37,769 bases of DNA, taken from assembly GCF_018853815.1 (NCBI RefSeq), contig NZ_JAAOMP010000079.1, positions 1 through 37,769 on the forward strand, read 5' to 3'. The DNA comes from Acidithiobacillus sulfurivorans. Lineage in GTDB: Bacteria > Pseudomonadota > Gammaproteobacteria > Acidithiobacillales > Acidithiobacillaceae. Position 1 is the first letter of the stretch. Every line of letters begins with the position of its first letter. A model generated the notes under the pieces. The model saw nothing but the letters and a program-made list of their open reading frames with translations, did no database searches and was not told the DNA's origin. Shown piece by piece: positions 33,626 to 37,769 of this stretch. Made by a program: the position numbers and the translations under genes.

Positions 33626-34564
33626 ATGCATCCGGCACTCGCAGTTATTTTTCTGACGCTTTTTTCTGGCGGTGGTTTTGGCATTATGGCATTGACCGCC
33701 ATCATCAATGATTTTCAGATTGATGGTGGGTTAAATCCCTTGCAGACCATGGTAGCAGTCATTCTCTCGCTGGTTTTTGTCAGCATCGGTATGCTTTCGT
33801 CTACCGCGCATCTGGCAAACCCCAAGAACGCCTGGCGGGCTTTTACCCGTTGGCGAACCTCCTGGTTAGCCCGCGAGGGTGTTTTTGCGGTGTTATATTA
33901 TCCGTTTGCTTTTGCCTATCTGGTCTGGGTATTTTTCACGGCAGGTACACAAGATACGGTAGGTTTGATTCTGGCGAATCTGGCCGGACTGATCGGTTTG
34001 ATTACCATTTTCTGTCAAGGCATGATTTATGCCGTGCTCAGAACCATTCGCCAATGGAATACAGCACTTGTACCCGCTAATTTTTATGTGATGGGTTTGG
34101 CCATTGGTGCCACGATTCTGGCTGCCGAGCGAATGATCATGGGAGCACCGGCTCTTACCCTGGTGGGTATCGCCCTGGGTCTGCTGGTCGCTGCTGCCGT
34201 GATGAAAGGCATTTATTATTTCTGGATCAGTCGTCCAAACGGCCCTACCATTCGTACGGCAACGGGTTTCAACCGCTCAACCGTGCGTATCCTCGATCAG
34301 GGCCACACTTTTGGTACCTTTCTGACGGAAGAGTTCGGACATACTCTGCCCAGTGCCAAGGCGCGCAGTATTAAATTCATGATGTATATATTTGCCTTTA
34401 TTATCCCGGTGGCCGCTCTGGTCATTGGCTTCCTGACCGGGCAAATGTTTTTTGCATGGCTTGCCATTGTGTCCGTCGTCTTTGGTATTGGTGTTGAACG
34501 CTGGCTGTTTTTTGTTGAGGCCCAACACGTCATCAATTTGTATCATGGCCGCCAGCAATGTTGA
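33626..34564 (+). CDS. soeC: Membrane anchor subunit of DmsC/SoeC type
   Basis: A 312-aa inner-membrane protein with about eight hydrophobic helices. The N-terminus MHPALAVIFLTLFSGGGFG is typical of DmsC and SoeC proteins rather than of NrfD/PsrC. It would exchange electrons with the quinone pool. AAGGAG stands 6 nt before the ATG. It completes the soeABC set. moaA follows after 58 nt. Confidence 0.88.
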   Translation: MHPALAVIFLTLFSGGGFGIMALTAIINDFQIDGGLNPLQTMVAVILSLVFVSIGMLSSTAHLANPKNAWRAFTRWRTSWLAREGVFAVLYYPFAFAYLVWVFFTAGTQDTVGLILANLAGLIGLITIFCQGMIYAVLRTIRQWNTALVPANFYVMGLAIGATILAAERMIMGAPALTLVGIALGLLVAAAVMKGIYYFWISRPNGPTIRTATGFNRSTVRILDQGHTFGTFLTEEFGHTLPSAKARSIKFMMYIFAFIIPVAALVIGFLTGQMFFAWLAIVSVVFGIGVERWLFFVEAQHVINLYHGRQQC

Positions 34565-34622
34565 ACTGGGTCTGAAAAGAGGTCTAGTATAGTTTTCTTC
34601 AGTATTGCTGAGGTAAATAGAT

Positions 34623-35654
34623 ATGGCGCAGGAAGTGTTTGCTGTACCGGTACGGGAATCCGCTCTGGCGGATCGTTTCGGGAGGCGGATTACTTACCTG
34701 CGTATTTCCGTTACCGAGCACTGTAATTTCCGCTGCTCCTACTGCTCACCAGCAGAAGGTACTCCTTTTTTTGCCAGAAAAGATCACCTTCAGGTGGATG
34801 AATATGATCGCCTGATCGGGATTTTTGCAGAACTGGGTGTGCGCCACATGCGCTTTACTGGTGGTGAACCCCTTATACACCCGCACTTGCCTGCTCTGAT
34901 TGCTGCGGCCCGTCGTCATGAGATTGGTAAAATCAGTATCAGCACCAATGGACTGTTACTGGCTCGCAAGTCCGAGCTGCTCCAACAATCCGGGGTCAAT
35001 AATCTTAATATCAGTCTGGATAGTTTGGAACCGGAAGTATTTACGCGGGTAACCCGGGGTGGAAATCTGCAAGAGGTGCTGCACGGAATTTCTGCCGCAA
35101 TCAGTGCTGGTATTCCCCGTATTAAGCTGAATGTGGTGCTCATGCGTACCGAAAACGGCCATAATCTCGCTGATCTGGTCCGCTACGCTTTGACTCAGCA
35201 TGTTGATATCCGTTTTATTGAAACCATGCCCTTGGGCCAAGCCGGCAGCAAAGCCCAGAACGCCGAATTTTTGAGTGCAAGCGAAGCGAAAATGCTCATC
35301 GAAAAGGAACTGGGCACTTTGTATCCGGCCTTTCGGCCGACGGATAATGGTCCCGCCCGGCTTTTCCAGTTCGCAGAGCACCCACGTTCGCAAATCGGAT
35401 TTATTACGCCCATCAGCGATAATTTTTGTGCTACCTGTAATCGGGTCCGCCTGACTGCAAGTGGACGACTGGTATTTTGTCTGGGTCAGGAAAATGGTAT
35501 GGACCTGCTCCCTCTGCTGAGAGGCAGCAGCAGGAACGAAGAAATTGCCGACGTAATCCGCGAAAGGATTTGGCAGGATAAACCCGAACGCCATGAATTT
35601 GTCACTGATCCGGAGCGTTCTTCGCGGATTTTTATGATGCGTTTGGGCGGGTAA
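34623..35654 (+). CDS. moaA: GTP 3',8-cyclase MoaA
   Basis: A 343-aa radical-SAM enzyme that converts GTP to 3',8-cyclo-7,8-dihydro-GTP, the first step of molybdenum cofactor synthesis. The N-terminal cluster is CNFRCSYC (Cys34, Cys38, Cys41) after RITYLRISVTEH. The C-terminal cluster is CATC and the later LVFCLG. It ends in GG, the C-terminal Gly-Gly that is required for activity. FTGGEPLIHP is the SAM-binding GGE motif. GAGG stands 9 nt before the ATG. Together with moaC it brackets the soe operon. Confidence 0.97.
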   Translation: MAQEVFAVPVRESALADRFGRRITYLRISVTEHCNFRCSYCSPAEGTPFFARKDHLQVDEYDRLIGIFAELGVRHMRFTGGEPLIHPHLPALIAAARRHEIGKISISTNGLLLARKSELLQQSGVNNLNISLDSLEPEVFTRVTRGGNLQEVLHGISAAISAGIPRIKLNVVLMRTENGHNLADLVRYALTQHVDIRFIETMPLGQAGSKAQNAEFLSASEAKMLIEKELGTLYPAFRPTDNGPARLFQFAEHPRSQIGFITPISDNFCATCNRVRLTASGRLVFCLGQENGMDLLPLLRGSSRNEEIADVIRERIWQDKPERHEFVTDPERSSRIFMMRLGG

Positions 35655-35726
35655 TGGTGCTACACGAGAACGAACACATGGTGTAAGCTAGCAGATGACG
35701 TTATTTTATTAATTGGTGAATAGCTT

Positions 35727-36056
35727 ATGTACGGTTTTCAGGAAATCACGGCAGATCAACTCAAGGCCTTGAGCGATCAAGGCGATGAGTTCATTCTGGT
35801 GGATGTACGTTCTCCCGCTGAGGTGGCACGTGGAATCATCGAAGGAGCCCGGCACGTACCCTTGCACATGCTGCCGATGTCTCTACAGCAGTTGGATAAG
35901 TCCAAAACGGTGGTATTTTATTGTCTCAGTGGTGGACGTTCAGCCCAGGCCGCAGCATTTGCCGCAGCTCAGGGTTTTGGGCAAGTGCTTAATTTGCGTG
36001 GTGGAATTTCAGCTTGGGCGAATCGTGGGCTGCCTATTGGTCAGTTACCCGGTTGA
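35727..36056 (+). CDS. rhd: Single-domain rhodanese sulfurtransferase of the sHdr cluster
   Basis: A 109-aa cytoplasmic rhodanese that forms a persulfide on Cys66 in the active loop CLSGGRS. LVDVRSPAEVARG near residue 24 is the family CH2A-like motif and LRGGISAW the C-terminal one. In sulfur oxidisers such proteins load TusA with sulfane sulfur from glutathione persulfide or thiosulfate. The ribosome binding site is weak. It lies 72 nt after moaA and 124 nt before tusA. Confidence 0.92.
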   Translation: MYGFQEITADQLKALSDQGDEFILVDVRSPAEVARGIIEGARHVPLHMLPMSLQQLDKSKTVVFYCLSGGRSAQAAAFAAAQGFGQVLNLRGGISAWANRGLPIGQLPG

Positions 36057-36180
36057 TTAGCATTTTCTAAAATAGGGGTGCTTAATCATCAAATCAAAAT
36101 ATTTGCCTTGCTGTTCCCCCTTTTCCTGATACAGTCTTGCAGGTAGTTTCCAGACATCAACAACCTTAGGAGGTTAAACC
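36057..36180 (+). promoter_or_regulatory. rhd-tusA spacer with possible promoter and strong ribosome binding site
   Basis: The 124-nt gap has TTGCTG, then 16 nt, then TACAGT (from about 36112), a moderate sigma-70 candidate that could start a tusA-dsrE-hdr transcript. AGGAGG stands 7 nt before the tusA ATG. No terminator is seen, so read-through from rhd is also possible. Confidence 0.3.
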
Positions 36181-36411
36181 ATGGTACAAGAAGATCAAGT
36201 ACTCGACGCACGTGGCCTGAATTGCCCCTTGCCCATCCTGCGCACCAAAAAGGCTCTCGGTGAGCTAACTTCCGGTCAGGTTTTGAAGATCGTGGCCACT
36301 GATCCTGGTGCAGTGAAAGATTTTGAAGCATTTGCCAAGCAGACCAAGAATCCTCTTCTGGAGCATGCTGAAGCAGCCGGCGAATTTATCTTCTTCATCC
36401 AGAAGGCATAA
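36181..36411 (+). CDS. tusA: Sulfur carrier protein TusA
   Basis: A 76-aa cytoplasmic sulfur carrier. The active cysteine is Cys15 in the CPLP motif (CPxP) after DARGLN. Persulfide sulfur is carried on this residue from rhodanese to DsrE and the sHdr complex. The length matches the family. A perfect AGGAGG precedes the ATG. dsrE follows after 40 nt. Confidence 0.96.
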   Translation: MVQEDQVLDARGLNCPLPILRTKKALGELTSGQVLKIVATDPGAVKDFEAFAKQTKNPLLEHAEAAGEFIFFIQKA

Positions 36412-36451
36412 TTGAATGAGGTTGGGCTGACGGCCTGACCAGGAGTAGAAA

Positions 36452-36922
36452 ATGGACGAGAAAAAACTAGCGATTGTTGCCACAAAAGGCACCCTCGATT
36501 GGGGATATCCTCCCTTTATCCTGGCTTCCACTGCTGCAGCCTTGGGTTATAGTGTGGAAATCTTCTTCACCTTTTACGGTCTGCAATTGCTCAAGAAAGA
36601 TCTGAGTCATCTGCGCGTCAGCCCCCTGGGGAATCCGGCCATGCCGATGCCTATTCCCATGCCTACCCTGATGATGGTGTTGCCGGGTATGGAAGGAATG
36701 GCTACATCCATGATGAAAAGCAAAATGAAAGCCAAGGGCGTGGCCAGTCTGGATGAGTTGCGCGAACTTTGTGTTGAAGCTGAAGTAAGAATGATCGCTT
36801 GCCAGATGACCGTCGATCTTTTCGAGTTTGATACGGCTGACTTTATTGACGGGATTGAATTGGGCGGTGCAGCGGCCTTTTTTGAATTCGCCGGTGAGTC
36901 CGATATCACGTTATTTATTTGA
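36452..36922 (+). CDS. dsrE: DsrE-family sulfurtransferase (DsrE3A-like)
   Basis: A 156-aa DsrE/F-like protein. The N-terminal KKLAIVATKGTLDWGYPP and VEIFFTFYGLQLL are typical of the DsrE2/DsrE3 branch. No membrane segments are present, which argues against membrane DsrE2A. Cys107 and Cys117 are ten residues apart, as I recall for DsrE3A proteins of sHdr clusters. It exchanges persulfide sulfur with TusA. A methionine/proline-rich stretch (about 62-90) is unusual. AGGAG stands before the ATG. It lies between tusA and hdrC. Confidence 0.88.
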   Translation: MDEKKLAIVATKGTLDWGYPPFILASTAAALGYSVEIFFTFYGLQLLKKDLSHLRVSPLGNPAMPMPIPMPTLMMVLPGMEGMATSMMKSKMKAKGVASLDELRELCVEAEVRMIACQMTVDLFEFDTADFIDGIELGGAAAFFEFAGESDITLFI

Positions 36923-36986
36923 ACCAATGATCTGCGCTGCGGGTCGAACAGGTACGACGTATTAATTACGAGCGAGGAGCGAGTAG

Positions 36987-37667
36987 ATGGCGACTTACGC
37001 TGAAATGAAAGAGATGTTTGACGAGATCCGTGCGGATTTTCGTTATGACCACGAACTCAATGGCTGTTTGAATTGTGGCATTTGTACGGCTACCTGCCCG
37101 TCGGCGCAGTTCTACGATTATAGTCCCCGTGAAATTGTCCAGTTGCTCTGGACCGAAAACGTGGAACAGATTTATGACGCCATGCAGGAAAAAATCTGGG
37201 CTTGTGCCCAGTGCATGACCTGTGCAGCACGTTGCCCCTTCAAGAATTCTCCCGGTGGACTGGTCATGATCATGCGCGAAGTGTCCATTCGTCATGGTAT
37301 GCAATCTGCCAAAGATGTATTGCGCCCCTTCGGTCGCGTAATGCTCAAACTGATTACCACGGGTAACCAGCTTTCTCCTGATATGATCCAGCCCGATCAT
37401 TTTCCGGATTGGGGCCCCAATATTCAGAAGGTTGAAGGAGATTTGCGGATTCTGCGCAAGGCAATCCCGGTCCGCACCCTGCAAACGGTAGAAACGGCAT
37501 GGGAAGTATCCCTGAAAACTTCCGTAGAGATGTACACCATCTGGGAAATGACGGGTGTTCTGAAGTCTCTGGAGACCATGGATGAAAACCTCTTCGACGT
37601 AATCGAGGATTTCATTGATGAAAAGCGGGAAGATTATGAAGACTGGCTCGAGAGCCAGGAAGACTGA
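36987..37667 (+). CDS. hdrC: sHdr complex iron-sulfur subunit HdrC1
   Basis: A 226-aa heterodisulfide-reductase-like subunit with two 4Fe-4S sites: Cys27/30/33/37 (CLNCGICTATC) and Cys73/76/79/83 (CAQCMTCAARC). In the sHdr complex of sulfur oxidisers it links the HdrA flavoprotein with HdrB. The C-terminal half (about 100-226) is helical and acidic. GAGGAG stands 7 nt before the ATG. hdrB follows after 18 nt. Confidence 0.93.
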   Translation: MATYAEMKEMFDEIRADFRYDHELNGCLNCGICTATCPSAQFYDYSPREIVQLLWTENVEQIYDAMQEKIWACAQCMTCAARCPFKNSPGGLVMIMREVSIRHGMQSAKDVLRPFGRVMLKLITTGNQLSPDMIQPDHFPDWGPNIQKVEGDLRILRKAIPVRTLQTVETAWEVSLKTSVEMYTIWEMTGVLKSLETMDENLFDVIEDFIDEKREDYEDWLESQED

Positions 37668-37685
37668 CGGATCAAGGAGATCGTT

Positions 37686-37769
37686 ATGAGCGACAACAGC
37701 ACGCAGCAAGGATTAGCGGGGCACGGAGCTTTTTTCCAGGACACGAACTTATCGGCCAACGAAGCAGAA
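37686..37769 (+). CDS. hdrB: sHdr subunit HdrB1, 5' fragment
   Basis: Partial: the first 28 codons, cut by the window end. AAGGAG stands 6 nt before the ATG. It is assigned as HdrB1 because sHdr clusters run rhd-tusA-dsrE-hdrC-hdrB-hdrA and because it follows hdrC by 18 nt. The cysteine-rich CCG domains are not in the window. The 84 bases are exactly the reverse complement of bases 1-84, so a second copy begins at the other end of the window. Identity stops at the start codon, and the leaders differ. Confidence 0.8.
   Translation, partial: MSDNSTQQGLAGHGAFFQDTNLSANEAE

Noticed and set aside
32936-33631. 231-codon minus-strand frame opposite the four-cluster ferredoxin gene
   Set aside because: It is an antisense shadow. 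The sense frame has all sixteen cluster cysteines in order.
36966-37709. 247-codon minus-strand frame opposite hdrC
   Set aside because: The sense frame has two complete CxxCxxCxxxC sites and a ribosome binding site. The antisense frame has neither.

Overview
The window reads as chromosome of an acidophilic sulfur-oxidising chemolithotroph, most likely an Acidithiobacillus. The reasons are a soxXYZA-(DUF302)-soxB operon without soxCD, a sigma-54 two-component system beside it that resembles TspS/TspR, and a rhodanese-tusA-dsrE-hdrC-hdrB (sHdr) cluster. The base composition looks moderate rather than high in GC, which fits A. thiooxidans-like strains better than A. caldus, but this was not computed. 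Genes are densely packed. I see no tRNA, rRNA, insertion sequence or CRISPR array.

Layout. 1-84 is the 5' end of an hdrB-like gene on the minus strand. 85-268 is a divergent control region. 269-1476 (plus) is a small unknown gene plus a RimK-like ATP-grasp ligase. 1442-5671 (minus) is the translationally coupled block glyQ-glyS-gmhB-plsC. 5761-10580 (minus) is a signalling operon: an unknown 143-aa protein, a FimV-like TPR membrane protein, a receiver-like protein, a conservon/MglA-type GTPase, a winged-helix plus roadblock protein and a roadblock protein. 10689-11780 (plus) is an L,D-transpeptidase. 11793-15655 (minus) is dacA-ybeD-lipB-lipA-ydcF. 15759-15953 is a striking 195-nt imperfect palindrome. 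15957-19420 (minus) is mreB-mreC-mreD-rodA, with no PBP2 gene between mreD and rodA. 19595-24282 (minus) is the sox operon, with a near-consensus -24/-12 promoter and a strong terminator. 24543-29002 (minus) is a tandem PhnD-domain periplasmic protein, a histidine kinase and an NtrC-type regulator. 29062-35654 holds moaC, an unknown small gene, a SoeABC-type molybdoenzyme and moaA. 35727-37769 (plus) is rhodanese, tusA, dsrE, hdrC and the start of hdrB.

How the parts fit. Periplasmic SoxXA, SoxYZ and SoxB can take thiosulfate to sulfate plus carrier-bound sulfane sulfur. Rhodanese, TusA and DsrE can pass sulfane sulfur in the cytoplasm to the sHdr complex, which yields sulfite. The SoeABC-like enzyme could oxidise that sulfite to sulfate, with moaA and moaC contributing to its molybdenum cofactor. 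The PhnD-like protein, TspS and TspR would sense a sulfur oxyanion and switch on sox through sigma-54. This pathway is an inference from gene content.

The first 84 bases are the exact reverse complement of the last 84, and the match begins precisely at the hdrB start codon on both sides. The genome therefore probably carries two near-identical hdrB copies facing outward from this segment, or the ends mark a contig broken at a repeat. The features most worth following up are this inverted hdrB pair, the roadblock/GTPase operon, the 195-nt palindrome and the possible three-component control of sox.
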